Shown here in pieces: positions 33,651-41,465 of a stretch of DNA of 64,000 nucleotides. The stretch lies in the NCBI GenBank assembly GCA_044508835.1, contig JBIQHD010000006.1:62001-126000 (forward strand), read 5' to 3'. Numbering within the stretch: position 1 is the first letter of the stretch; each line of letters starts with the position of its first letter. The position numbers were made by a program, and so were the translations under genes. Source of the stretch: JAKFDI01 sp044508835 (GTDB lineage Bacteria; Pseudomonadota; Gammaproteobacteria; Burkholderiales; Burkholderiaceae_C). Below the pieces are notes generated by a model. That model did no database searches. It was given only the letters and a program-made list of their open reading frames with translations, and was not told the origin of the DNA.

Positions 33651-34250
33651 CTAGAAGCCGTGGCCGCAGTCGGGGCAGAAGCGCGCCTGGCGCGACACGG
33701 TGGTGCCGCAGCCGGGGCAGCTCTTGTGGGTGCTCGCCATGTCGAAGCCGCACTCGTGGCAGAAGCGGCCGCCCTCGGAGGGCGTCTGGCAATTGGGGCA
33801 GACCGGGCCGGCGGCGGCCGGCGCGTCGTCGGCGTAGCCGACGTGCCCGCCGTCATCCGCGCCGCCGCCGCGGGCGCCGCCCGCCTTGGCGCTGCAGTCG
33901 CGGCAGTGGCCGGTCTCCTCGCGGAAGCAGTTGTCGCACACGTGCCGGTCGCAGCGCTCGCAGGCGTGGAAGCGCCGCGCCGCCTGCGCGCGGGCGGCGG
34001 CCAGCGCCGCTTCCTTGGCCTTGAGCGCCCCGGCGTCGGCCAGGGCGCCGCTGGCGTGGCCGACGCGGTGCAGGTTCACGAAGACGAAGTCGAAGCGCTT
34101 GAGCCAGCCGGTCAGCCGCCCGCGCCGGTAGGGGGTGAAGGGCGAGCGCCAGGTGTCGTTGCAGCACTCGCAGAAGAACTCGAACTGGAAGCCGGCCTTC
34201 AGGTCGCTGCTGGTCGAGCTGCTCAGGTCGTGGTAGTTCTTCATCGACAT
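33651..34250 (-). CDS. Multi-zinc-ribbon protein in the T6SS operon
   Basis: No family name is recognised for the whole protein. Its 199 residues contain at least four cysteine clusters: CECC near 27-30, CERC/CDNC/CRDC at 97-119, CPNC/CHEC at 151-167 and CPGC/CPDC at 178-195. These predict several treble-clef or ribbon zinc sites. A helical Ala-rich stretch (about 65-93) separates the first cluster from the rest. There is no signal peptide or membrane helix. It lies between hcp3 and tagJ in the same operon. The start is ATG at 34250 or 34244. Confidence 0.8.
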   Translation of the reverse strand: MSMKNYHDLSSSTSSDLKAGFQFEFFCECCNDTWRSPFTPYRRGRLTGWLKRFDFVFVNLHRVGHASGALADAGALKAKEAALAAARAQAARRFHACERCDRHVCDNCFREETGHCRDCSAKAGGARGGGADDGGHVGYADDAPAAAGPVCPNCQTPSEGGRFCHECGFDMASTHKSCPGCGTTVSRQARFCPDCGHGF

Positions 34251-34266
34251 GCGCGCGCCCCGGTCG

Positions 34267-34944
34267 TCAGAACGGCACCAGCGGCGTCTTCATCTTGAAG
34301 ACGCGGGCCGTTCCCTTGGTGACGCCGTTCGCGCCGCTGGCGGCCGGACGGTTCTGGTAGACGTAGTCGACGCCCTCGAACTCGGCCGTCCAGTCCTCCT
34401 TCATGTCGGACATGGTGTCGGACGCCTCGACGGACAGCGCGTACTCGGTCAGCCGCACCTTCTCGAACTTGATGACGAGCGACAGCGGCTCGTTCTTGGA
34501 GCGGTGGTACAGGGTGAGCGTGGCGTGCGGGAACACGTCGCCCGCCTTCATCGAGTTCAGCATCTGCGTGCTGGCCAGGTCGACGTTCTTCGAGAAGGTG
34601 AAGCGCAGCTTCTGCCGCTCCTCGGGGTCGAGCGTCTTCGGCTTGGTCTCCTCGACTTCCTTGTCGATCTCGTCGAGCTGGTCCTCGGGCGGCGTGCCGC
34701 TCAGGCCGCGGATCGCCTCGATGCTGCTGATGAGCCCGGCGGCGATGTTGCGGTCGTTGCGCCGGCGGTCTTCCTGCGCCTCGACCTGGCGCTGGCGGTC
34801 GGCCTGGCCCTGGTTGAGCAGCGTCCAGCTCCACGAGTCGAGCTCGATCTGGCCGTCGAAGGGCGTGGGCACCGCCTCGCCGGCGATCGGGATCGTCGTC
34901 GGGCGGACCAGCAGCAGGTAGACCTCGGCAATCGACTGCGACAT
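34267..34944 (-). CDS. Hcp-like tube protein 3, with charged insertion
   Basis: The 225-residue protein looks like an Hcp (TssD) homologue. The first strand (AEVYLLLVRP) and FDGQIELDSWSW match the Hcp pattern; the C-terminal half carries VFPHATLTLYHR, LVIKFEKVRLTEYAL and FEGVDYVYQ. Between them (about residues 48-115) is a long charged insertion rich in Gln, Glu, Asp and Arg, not present in the other two Hcp proteins here. It starts six bases after hcp2. It may be a specialised tube end or an effector-loading Hcp. Confidence 0.78.
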   Translation of the reverse strand: MSQSIAEVYLLLVRPTTIPIAGEAVPTPFDGQIELDSWSWTLLNQGQADRQRQVEAQEDRRRNDRNIAAGLISSIEAIRGLSGTPPEDQLDEIDKEVEETKPKTLDPEERQKLRFTFSKNVDLASTQMLNSMKAGDVFPHATLTLYHRSKNEPLSLVIKFEKVRLTEYALSVEASDTMSDMKEDWTAEFEGVDYVYQNRPAASGANGVTKGTARVFKMKTPLVPF

Positions 34945-34950
34945 GCGGCC

Positions 34951-35502
34951 TCACTGATTCTTCGGTTTGGCGTAGGAGAACGGGTTCATCGGGAAGTTGT
35001 CCTTGCCCAGCCGCTTCAGGTAGGTCATGTCGACCCCGCGGAAGTTCAGCTTGACCGTCTCGCGCAGCTCGGCGCCGTTGCCCGAGGGCACGAGGTTGAG
35101 CGACGACTCGGTGAAGTAGCCGTCGGACGCGATGAACATGAAGCCCGGCTGGTGCAGCGCGCGCCCGCCCTGCTTGATGTGCAGCACGGTGATGGACAGC
35201 TTCACGATGGGCGTGTCGTTGTCGATGCAGCTGTGGATGCGCGCGGAGGCGATGTCGAAGCGCTTGGTGATCTCGAGCTCGTTGAGGTCGAGCCCCTTGG
35301 CGGCGCTCACGCCCACCATGCTCTTGAGCTTCTTGACGCTGATCCCGTAGCCGCCGCCGGACTGCTGCGCGTCGGTGCGCACGCTCATGCCCCACTTGAA
35401 GTCGAGCAGCTCGATCGAGGTCTGGAAACCCTCCAGCAGGCCCTCGCCGACGATCGGCCCGGTCTTCGTGAGGATCTGGCAGTAGATGTTGGACCAACTC
35501 AT
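34951..35502 (-). CDS. Hcp-like tube protein 2
   Basis: The 183-residue protein has Hcp-type strands: NIYCQILTKTGPIVGEG, FQTSIELLDFKWGMSV, ITKRFDIASARIHSCIDNDT and VKLNFRGVDMTYLKR. It differs strongly from hcp1 and hcp3. A 130-base GC-rich spacer with weak hairpin potential separates it from hcp1, and its own ribosome binding site is poor, so it may be made at a lower level than hcp1. Paralogue status is inferred from fold pattern and neighbours. Confidence 0.8.
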   Translation of the reverse strand: MSWSNIYCQILTKTGPIVGEGLLEGFQTSIELLDFKWGMSVRTDAQQSGGGYGISVKKLKSMVGVSAAKGLDLNELEITKRFDIASARIHSCIDNDTPIVKLSITVLHIKQGGRALHQPGFMFIASDGYFTESSLNLVPSGNGAELRETVKLNFRGVDMTYLKRLGKDNFPMNPFSYAKPKNQ

Positions 35503-35632
35503 GAATGCGCTTTCGCCGCCTCGGCCCGCAGGCCGGCACGAGGAAGAAGAATGCCGAAGGCCGGCGCGCCCGGGGGCGCACCGGCGGTGCCGCGCCGGGG
35601 CCGCGGCCGCGCGCCGCCGCGACCCGGCGTGA

Positions 35633-36133
35633 TCAGGCCGAGGGAGAGGCCGTGCCGGCCGGGATGTCCCAGTTGTAGGTCTTGACCGCGCCCAGCGCGC
35701 CGGTCTTGTTGTCCTGCGGCTTGTACTCGATCTTCACGGTCTTGAAGACGAGCTCCACCTTCTGCAGGACGTTGCCTTCTTCCGTGCCGCTGTTGGCCAC
35801 CTTGGTGATGAAGGCGCCTTCCATGATCATCGTGAAGTAGGTCTCCGGGCTGCCCTTGCCGGTGGTCTTCATCATCTGCAGCTCGAGCTTGGGGAAGGCC
35901 TTGCCGGTGCAGATGTAGCCGAGGATCACGGTCGACGAGGTGTCGAAGTAGTGCTCGAAGTTGAACTTGCCGGGGTTGGGCTTGCCCACGCTCGCGCCGC
36001 CGCCCTTGGTCCAGCTCGTCTCGGCCTCGACTTCCCAGTCCCAGCCCTGGATCTCGATCCACTTCTCCTTGCCCTTCTGCATCGACTCGCCGTCGGCCTT
36101 GTCGAAGAAGCTCAGGAATGCGTTCACGGCCAT
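35633..36133 (-). CDS. hcp: Hcp (TssD), main tube protein
   Basis: Hcp hexamers stack into the inner tube that carries effectors. The 166-residue protein is the most canonical of the three here: AFLSFFDKADGESMQKGKEK, IEIQGWDWEVEAE, YICTGKAFPKLELQMMK and VKTYNWDIPAG. AAGGAGAG lies seven bases before the ATG, a strong site suited to a highly made tube subunit. It follows tssC after 43 bases. Confidence 0.94.
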   Translation of the reverse strand: MAVNAFLSFFDKADGESMQKGKEKWIEIQGWDWEVEAETSWTKGGGASVGKPNPGKFNFEHYFDTSSTVILGYICTGKAFPKLELQMMKTTGKGSPETYFTMIMEGAFITKVANSGTEEGNVLQKVELVFKTVKIEYKPQDNKTGALGAVKTYNWDIPAGTASPSA

Positions 36134-36176
36134 TGTTTACTCTCCTTGGGTAGGTATGCGGTGCACGAACGGTGCG

Positions 36177-37673
36177 TCAGCCGCCCGACTTCTCGGACGG
36201 CAGTTTGGAAACCAGGCGCAAAGACACCGTCAGACCTTCGAGCTGGTAGTGGGGCTTCAGGAAGAAGCGTGACTGGTAGTAGCCGGGCTGGCCCTCGACC
36301 TCCTCGACCTCGACGGTCGCGGCGGCCAGCGGGCGGCGGGCCTTGACCTCTTCGCTCGAGTTCTGCGGGTCGCCGTCCACGTAGTTGAGGATCCACTCGT
36401 TGAGCCAGTTCTCCATCGACTCGCGCGAGCGGAACGAGCCGATCTTGTCGCGCACGATGCACTTGAGGTAGTGCGCGAAGCGGTTGCACGCGAAGAGGTA
36501 CGGCAGCCGCGCGGCGAGCGCGGCGTTGGCCGTCGCGTCGGCGTCGTCGTACTCGTGGGGCTTCTGCAGCGACTGGCCGCTGATGAAGGCGGCGAAGTCG
36601 GAGTTCTTGCGGTGGATCATCGCGAGGAAGCCGTTCTTCGACAGCTCGGCCTCGCGGCGGTCGGAGATGGCGATCTCGGTCGGGCACTTGATGTCCACGC
36701 CGCCGTCGTCCGAGGGGAAGCTGTGGGTGGGCAGGTTCTCCACCGCGCCGCCCGACTCGATGCCGCGGATGCGCGAGCACCAGCCGTATTCCTTGAACGA
36801 GCGGTTCACGTTCACCGCCATGGCGTAGGCGGCGTTGGACCAGCTGTACTTGTTGTGGTCGGCGTCGGCGGTGTCTTCCTCGAAGTCGAACTCGTCGATC
36901 GGGTTGGTCTTGGCGCCGTAGGGCAGGCGCGCGAGGAAGCGCGGCATGCACATCGCGAGGTAGCGCGCGTCGTCGGACTCGCGCAGCGAGCGCCAGGCGG
37001 CGTACTCGGGCGTGCCGAAGATCTTGGTCAGGTCGCGCGGGTTGGCGAGCTCCTGCCACGACTCCATCTGCATCACCGTGGGGCTCGCGCCGGTGATGAA
37101 GGGCGCGTGCGCCGCGGCGGCCACCTTGGCCATCTCGGTCAGCAGCTCCACGTCGGGCGGCGTGTGGTCGAAGTGGTAGTCGCCCACCAGCGCGCCGTAG
37201 GGCTCGCCGCCGAACTGGCCGTATTCCTCTTCGTACAGCTTCTTGAACAGCGGCGACTGGTCCCAGGCCGTGCCCTTGAAGCGCTTGAGCGTCTTGCCCA
37301 GGTCCTGCTTGGAGACGTTGAGCACGCGGATCTTCAGCTGCTCGTCGGTCTCGGTGTTGTTCACCAGGTAGTGCAGGCCGCGCCACGCCGACTCCAGCTT
37401 CTGGAAGTCCTCGTGGTGGATGATGCGGTTGACCTGCTCGGTGAGCTTCTTGTCGAGCGCGGCGATCATGCCCTCGATGGTCTTGATCGCGTCGCTGCCG
37501 ATGATGTTGGTGTCGGCCAGCGCCTGCTGCGCCAGCGTCTGCACCGCCTGCTCCACCGCGCTCTTGGCCTCGGCGGTCTTGGGCTTGAATTCCTTCTTGA
37601 GCAGCGCCGCGAAGTCGTTGCCTTCGAGCGTGACGCCGGCCAGCGCCGAGCCTTGTGATTCGAGTTCAGCCAT
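36177..37673 (-). CDS. tssC: TssC, T6SS sheath large subunit
   Basis: TssC forms the contractile sheath with TssB. The 498 residues carry the family signatures HHEDFQKLESAWRGLHYLV, GALVGDYHFDHTPPDVELL, APFITGASPTVMQMESW and CMPRFLARLPYG. It lies between tssB and hcp1. A separate TssB-TssC fusion paralogue exists at 6150-7925. Confidence 0.98.
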   Translation of the reverse strand: MAELESQGSALAGVTLEGNDFAALLKKEFKPKTAEAKSAVEQAVQTLAQQALADTNIIGSDAIKTIEGMIAALDKKLTEQVNRIIHHEDFQKLESAWRGLHYLVNNTETDEQLKIRVLNVSKQDLGKTLKRFKGTAWDQSPLFKKLYEEEYGQFGGEPYGALVGDYHFDHTPPDVELLTEMAKVAAAAHAPFITGASPTVMQMESWQELANPRDLTKIFGTPEYAAWRSLRESDDARYLAMCMPRFLARLPYGAKTNPIDEFDFEEDTADADHNKYSWSNAAYAMAVNVNRSFKEYGWCSRIRGIESGGAVENLPTHSFPSDDGGVDIKCPTEIAISDRREAELSKNGFLAMIHRKNSDFAAFISGQSLQKPHEYDDADATANAALAARLPYLFACNRFAHYLKCIVRDKIGSFRSRESMENWLNEWILNYVDGDPQNSSEEVKARRPLAAATVEVEEVEGQPGYYQSRFFLKPHYQLEGLTVSLRLVSKLPSEKSGG

Positions 37674-37715
37674 GAAAGGTGCTCCGGTTCCTTGGGTTCA
37701 GTTCGCGACGCGCGC

Positions 37716-38210
37716 TCATTCCTCGGGCTTGGCCTCGGCGGTGAGCGAGGCCAGCAGCGCCGGGTCGGCGAGCACCTTGGCGATCAGCTCCTCGGCGCCG
37801 GTCTTGCCGTCCATGTAGGTGATCAGGTTGGACAGCTGCGTGCGCGCTTCCAGCAGCTTGTTCAGGCCGTCGACCTTGCGCGCCACGGCGGCGGGCGAGA
37901 AGTCGTCCATGCTCTCGAAGGTGATGTCCACCGGCAGGTTGCCTTCGCCGGTGAGCGTGTTCTCGACCGAGAAGGCCACGCGCGGCTTCATCGACTTCAT
38001 GCGCGCGTCGAAGTTGTCGACGTCGAACTCCAGGAACTTGCGGTCGGCCACCGCGGGCAGCGGGTCCTCGGGCTTACCCGACAGGTCGGACATCACGCCC
38101 ATCACGAACGGCAGCTGCACCTTCTTCTCGGCGCCGTAGAGCTCCACGTCGTATTCGATCTGCACGCGCGGCGCGCGGTTGCGCGCGATGAACTTCTGGC
38201 TGCTACCCAT
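37716..38210 (-). CDS. tssB: TssB, T6SS sheath small subunit
   Basis: TssB pairs with TssC to make the sheath. The 164-residue protein shows NRAPRVQIEYDVELYGAEKK, LPFVMGVMSDLSG, the RKFLEFDVDNFDARM motif and a C-terminal helix (LNKLLEARTQLSNLITYM) expected to bind TssC. AGGAG lies six bases before the ATG. It follows tssA and precedes tssC. Confidence 0.97.
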   Translation of the reverse strand: MGSSQKFIARNRAPRVQIEYDVELYGAEKKVQLPFVMGVMSDLSGKPEDPLPAVADRKFLEFDVDNFDARMKSMKPRVAFSVENTLTGEGNLPVDITFESMDDFSPAAVARKVDGLNKLLEARTQLSNLITYMDGKTGAEELIAKVLADPALLASLTAEAKPEE

Positions 38211-38320
38211 TTCGGCTCCTGTTTGTCTGTGACTGGTGGTGATGAAATGTACGTTCGAAGGCGCGGTTGCACGAGCCCAAGAGTGCGTCGAATGCCGCAG
38301 GCGGCGCGGTTGAGCGCGCG

Positions 38321-39394
38321 TCAGTAGCCCGACGACTCGTCGGCGCTCACGCCCATGACCTTGGCGACCTCGCCGAAGGCGTCGGGCGCGAACTCGCGCA
38401 CCAGCTCGAGGAAGTTCTTGTCGACGAGCTTCGCGGCGCGCCGCAGCAGCAGCTGGGCCGGGCTGGTCGGCTCGGCGCGCTCGAGGTAGTCGCAGACCAT
38501 CTCGATCGCGCGCAGGGCGTCGGCCCGCGAGTCGATGCGCGTGCCCAGGCCGCCGCCGCGCCCGCGTCCGCCCCGCGGGGCGCCGGACTCGGCGTCGGCG
38601 TCGTCGGACAGCGCGTCGAGGTCGAAGGCATCGGCATCTCCGCCGCCGCCTTCCGAGGGCACCCAGCCGGCCAGGCCTTCGAACACCGCGCCGAGCGCGG
38701 AGAAGTCGGGCGCCCGGTCGTAGCCGACGCGCTCGCGCATCAGCTCGGTGAGCTTCTCGAGTTCGCCCACCACGGCGGCGGGCATCGCGGCGAAGCCGGG
38801 GTCGGACTCGCAGGCGGCCGTGATCATCTGCTGGATCTGGCTCGCCGTCATGGCGTAGTCGCCGTCGCGCGGCTCGAGGCTGCCGAGCGCGATCTCCACG
38901 TCGCGCCCGCGCAGCTCGCCGACGCTGCGGTCGGCGATGATCAGCGACTGGCGCAGGTCGCCGGCCAGCCCTTCCTGGCTGGACATGTCGGCCAAGGCGT
39001 TGATGCGCGCATAGGCGTCGCCGTCGTCGGGATCGGGCTTCGGGTGCAGCTCGTCCCAGAAGCGGGTGAGCAGGCCGCGCACGAGGCGCAGGCTGTCGGG
39101 CAGCGTGGCCGCACCTTCGAGGTGCAGCATCGCGCGCGCCCAGTAGATGGCCACGCGCAGGTCGCGCGTGCGCCCGAGCAGGCTCTCGGCCAGGCCGTGC
39201 ACCGCGCGCCAGTTGGGGGGTTCGCCTTCGGGCTGGAACTGGTCGCCGGGCTTGCCGGCGGCGGCCTGGGCGAGTTCGAGGAATTCGTTGTCGTATTCGA
39301 GGTCCTCGCCGCAGGCGCCGTCATCGAGCGGTTCGAGCCACGCCGACGCCATGGGGTTGGTGATCGAATCGAAATCTCCCTCGCTGTCGTCCAT
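38321..39394 (-). CDS. tssA: TssA (ImpA family), T6SS assembly protein
   Basis: TssA primes baseplate, tube and sheath assembly. The 357 residues have the ImpA N-terminal domain: WLEPLDDGACGEDLEYDNEF, PNWRAVHGLAESLLGRTRDL and AIYWARAMLHLEG. A linker follows, then a helical C terminus (LLLRRAAKLVDKNFLELVREF). It is the first gene of the long block A operon, just downstream of a candidate promoter. Confidence 0.95.
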   Translation of the reverse strand: MDDSEGDFDSITNPMASAWLEPLDDGACGEDLEYDNEFLELAQAAAGKPGDQFQPEGEPPNWRAVHGLAESLLGRTRDLRVAIYWARAMLHLEGAATLPDSLRLVRGLLTRFWDELHPKPDPDDGDAYARINALADMSSQEGLAGDLRQSLIIADRSVGELRGRDVEIALGSLEPRDGDYAMTASQIQQMITAACESDPGFAAMPAAVVGELEKLTELMRERVGYDRAPDFSALGAVFEGLAGWVPSEGGGGDADAFDLDALSDDADAESGAPRGGRGRGGGLGTRIDSRADALRAIEMVCDYLERAEPTSPAQLLLRRAAKLVDKNFLELVREFAPDAFGEVAKVMGVSADESSGY

Positions 39395-39718
39395 CGCCGT
39401 CTTTCGAAGACCGTTCTCGTGAGGGATCGGGTTGTATAGCGCACGCTAACAGGCGTCAAGCGCGCCAGGGAGCCATGGCTCGATGGGGCCATGCCTCGCA
39501 CAAGCCCTTGAACAAAGGGCAGACCGGGCGCAAAGGCCGGTCATCCATACACGCCGATCGCGTGACTTGTTCACGCACTTCGCTGCGGCGGAACCCACAC
39601 CGGCCCCGCATCACGGGCAGCCGGGGGATGCGCGCGGGCGTACCTCGCGTTACCCTTCGGCACCTTCTCCGGCGTCGTTGCCGGCAGGCAGAACAACAGG
39701 CCAGAGCCGGGGGCGCGG
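39395..39718. promoter_or_regulatory. Divergent region between tssA and tpsB
   Basis: This 324-base region separates the minus-strand T6SS operon from the plus-strand two-partner secretion cassette. Apart from the tssA promoter candidate described separately, I saw no gene and no good sigma-70 pair for tpsB. Short inverted motifs such as AGCCATGGCT near the middle are too small to call as operators. Confidence 0.5.
39433..39459 (-). promoter_or_regulatory. Candidate sigma-70 promoter of the tssA operon
   Basis: On the minus strand TTGACG (39454-39459) is followed by 15 bases and TATACA (39433-39438), about 39 bases before the tssA ATG. The spacer is two bases short of optimal; TACAAC shifted two bases gives a 17-base spacer. 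It is the best promoter-like pair in this region. Confidence 0.5.
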
Positions 39719-41434
39719 TTGGGACAGACAGCACGATGGATGGGCGCGACCGTCATGGCCGCATGCCTCGCGGGGCCGTGGGGCGCGCGCGCGCAGGCGA
39801 CGCGCGCCGAGCCGCCGCCCGGCGCCGTCCCCACGCCCGAGCAGCTGCGCCCGGTGCTGCCGGGGGCGTCGAGCGAGGCCGCCCTGCCCGAGCGGCCGGC
39901 GACCCAGGCGCGCGAGCTGGGCAAGCCCGGCGACGAACTCACGCTCGACGTGGCCGGCTACCGCGTCGACGCCTCGGCGCCCGCCGCCCTGCGCGCCGCG
40001 CTGCCGGCGCTGACCGCGCCCTACACCGGCCGCGACCGCAGCTACGAGGACCTGGTGAACGCCACCGTCGCCGTCACCCGCTTCCTGCAGCGCGACCTCG
40101 GCTACTACCTGGGCTACGCCTTCCTGCCCGAGCAGGACCCGCAGGACGGCATCGTGCGCATAGCGGTGCTCGAGGGCCGGCTCGACCAGGTGACGCTGCA
40201 GTGGCCCGAGAACATGCCGCTCGCGCGCGAGATCGTCGAGGCCTACCTGTCGCGGCTGAAGCCGGGCGAGATCCTGCACGTGCGCGACGTCGAGCGGGTC
40301 GTCTTCCTCGTCAACGACCTGCGCGGCCTGACCGCGCGCTTCGAGGTGAAGGCCGGGCGCACGCCGGGCACGGCGTCGCTGGTCGTCACAGCGCAGCCCG
40401 AGGCGCGGCTGGCCACCCGCGTCGACGTCGACACCCTCGGCTCGCGCTACTCGGGCGTGGGGCGCTTCAGCGTGCTCGGCACGATCGCGAGCCCCACCGG
40501 CCGCGGCGACGGCCTGGTGCTCAACGCCCTGACCACCACCACCCGCGGGCTGAACTTCGCCCTCGCCGGCTACACCCTGCCGGTGGGCGCCGACGGCCTG
40601 AAGCTCGGCGCCTCGGCGTCGTTCGTGCAGTACCAGCTCGACGAGACCGAGCTGCCGCTCGACCTGCACGGCGACGCCACCTCGATCACCACCTACGCGC
40701 TGTACCCGGTGGTGCGCTCGCGCAACCTCAACCTCTTCGCCCTGGCCTCGCTCAACGCCAAGCGCTACGAGGACAAGCAGGGGGCCACCGGCCTGAACGC
40801 GCGCAAGAAGGTGAACGACCTGCAGCTGTCGATCTCCGGCGACGCGCGCGACGACGCGCTCAGCGGCGGCGTCAACACCTTCGAGCTGTCGCTCACCCAC
40901 GGCAGGGTGACGCTCGGCAGCCGCGCCGCCAACGACAACCCGCCGACGTTCACGCTCGCGCGGCTGAACGTGACGCGGCTGCAGAACCTCGTCGACGGCC
41001 GGCTGCTGCTCTACGCCGCGCTGCGCTCGCAGGTCACCGCCGACAACCTCGACAACGTGGCGCAGTTCCAGCTCGGCGGCGCCGAGCGCGTGCGCGCCTT
41101 CGCGCCGGGCGAGGGCACGGGCGACGAAGGCGTGGCGGTCACGGCCGAGCTGCGCTTCCTGCCGCCGGAGAGCTGGTTCGGGCGCATGTCGCGCGAGATG
41201 GTGCTCAGCGCCTTCGTCGACGCCGGGCGCGTGCGGTTCCGCCACCGGCCCTCGCCCATCGTCACCAGCCGCAACGCCGCCTCGCTCAGCGGCTGGGGCG
41301 TGGGCGCCATCTGGGACCGGCCGAACGACTTCGCGCTGCGCGCCTACCTGGCCTGGCCGCTCGAAGGCGAGGCGAAGAACGATCCGGTCGTGAAGAAGCC
41401 GCGCGCCTACGTCACGGCCACCAAGCACTTCTGA
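39719..41434 (+). CDS. TpsB outer-membrane transporter (ShlB/FhaC/HecB family)
   Basis: TpsB proteins move their TpsA partner across the outer membrane. The 571-residue product has a signal peptide ending GARAQA, two POTRA-like parts (about 75-235, including YYLGYAFLPEQDPQDGIVRI and LEGRLDQVTLQW), and a C-terminal beta-barrel ending in VTATKHF. VRAF at 458-461 sits where the Omp85/TpsB VRGF motif belongs. The TTG start keeps the basic signal-peptide N terminus; an ATG at 39740 is the alternative. tpsA starts 31 bases later. Confidence 0.9.
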   Translation: MGQTARWMGATVMAACLAGPWGARAQATRAEPPPGAVPTPEQLRPVLPGASSEAALPERPATQARELGKPGDELTLDVAGYRVDASAPAALRAALPALTAPYTGRDRSYEDLVNATVAVTRFLQRDLGYYLGYAFLPEQDPQDGIVRIAVLEGRLDQVTLQWPENMPLAREIVEAYLSRLKPGEILHVRDVERVVFLVNDLRGLTARFEVKAGRTPGTASLVVTAQPEARLATRVDVDTLGSRYSGVGRFSVLGTIASPTGRGDGLVLNALTTTTRGLNFALAGYTLPVGADGLKLGASASFVQYQLDETELPLDLHGDATSITTYALYPVVRSRNLNLFALASLNAKRYEDKQGATGLNARKKVNDLQLSISGDARDDALSGGVNTFELSLTHGRVTLGSRAANDNPPTFTLARLNVTRLQNLVDGRLLLYAALRSQVTADNLDNVAQFQLGGAERVRAFAPGEGTGDEGVAVTAELRFLPPESWFGRMSREMVLSAFVDAGRVRFRHRPSPIVTSRNAASLSGWGVGAIWDRPNDFALRAYLAWPLEGEAKNDPVVKKPRAYVTATKHF

Positions 41435-41465
41435 CCCCCGAGCCGCGCCGAACGAAAGCCCCGTC

